NCBI GenBank assembly: GCA_030839105.1
Contig: JAUZEI010000590.1
Span: 1 to 5,487 of the forward strand
Direction of reading: 5' to 3'
DNA length: 5,487 bases
Origin: Actinomycetota bacterium
Lineage (GTDB): Bacteria > Actinomycetota > Acidimicrobiia > IMCC26256 > PALSA-610
The notes beneath the pieces are model-generated. The model worked only from the letters and a program-made list of their open reading frames with translations, searched no databases and was not told where the DNA came from. Below, piece by piece: positions 5,429 to 5,487 of this stretch (its first letter is position 1; each line of letters begins with the position of its first letter). The position numbers and the translations under genes are program-made.

Positions 5429-5487
5429 ATGGTGACGAGAAAACGCCGTCCGGTTCGTGGTTCGATCAGGGAGCTGCGGAACCCGGT
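5429..5487 (+). CDS. Possible N-terminus of a site-specific integrase (3' truncated by window)
   Basis: A frame from ATG 5429 (or GTG 5432) is open to the window end and encodes 19 residues, MVTRKRRPVRGSIRELRNP. The basic start followed by RGSIREL resembles the beginning of many actinobacterial tyrosine recombinases, whose N-terminal arm-binding domain often starts with several Arg/Lys and then G-S-I-R. The same frame is open back to GTG 5405. There is no Shine-Dalgarno site before either start. Too little is visible to see any catalytic residue, so this is a recognition by pattern, not proof. If real, it marks the edge of an integrated element just beyond the bldC terminator; it could also be an unrelated basic protein or not a gene. 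Confidence 0.33.
   Translation, partial: MVTRKRRPVRGSIRELRNP

Overview
The window looks like a chromosomal segment of a high-GC actinobacterium, plausibly an early-branching lineage such as Acidimicrobiia (inference). The evidence is strongly G/C-biased third codon positions, GTG starts, little Shine-Dalgarno signal, and a BldC-type MerR-like regulator just downstream of purF-purM. As I recall, that neighbourhood is shared with Streptomyces and other Actinobacteria.

Layout. Positions 2-1528 (+) hold the C-terminal two thirds of purL (FGAM synthase), cut by the left edge. Positions 1578-2105 (-) hold a stand-alone APS kinase gene, cysC, convergent with purL and divergent from purF; a longer GTG-start version reaches 2141. 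Positions 2231-3706 (+) encode purF, with a short propeptide, catalytic Cys and all four iron-sulfur cysteines. Positions 3703-4752 (+) encode purM, overlapping purF by four bases. Positions 4753-5104 form a 352-bp gene-free stretch with a likely purM terminator, a possible promoter and a structured leader. Positions 5105-5302 (+) encode a 65-residue BldC-family DNA-binding protein, followed by a strong hairpin terminator at 5307-5336. The right edge may hold the first 19 codons of a site-specific integrase (from 5429).

How the genes work together. PurF, PurL and PurM catalyse steps 1, 4 and 5 of de novo purine synthesis: PRPP to phosphoribosylamine, FGAR to FGAM, and FGAM to AIR. PurF and PurM appear translationally coupled. 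CysC belongs to sulfate activation (APS to PAPS) and breaks the purine run on the opposite strand. The BldC-like protein probably has its own promoter and is a neighbour by conserved synteny rather than an enzyme of the pathway.

Most of the window is ordinary housekeeping DNA. The points most worth a second look are the structured bldC leader, the antisense cysC between purL and purF with a possible leaderless start, and the possible mobile-element edge right after bldC. I see no clear sign of a wholly new system.
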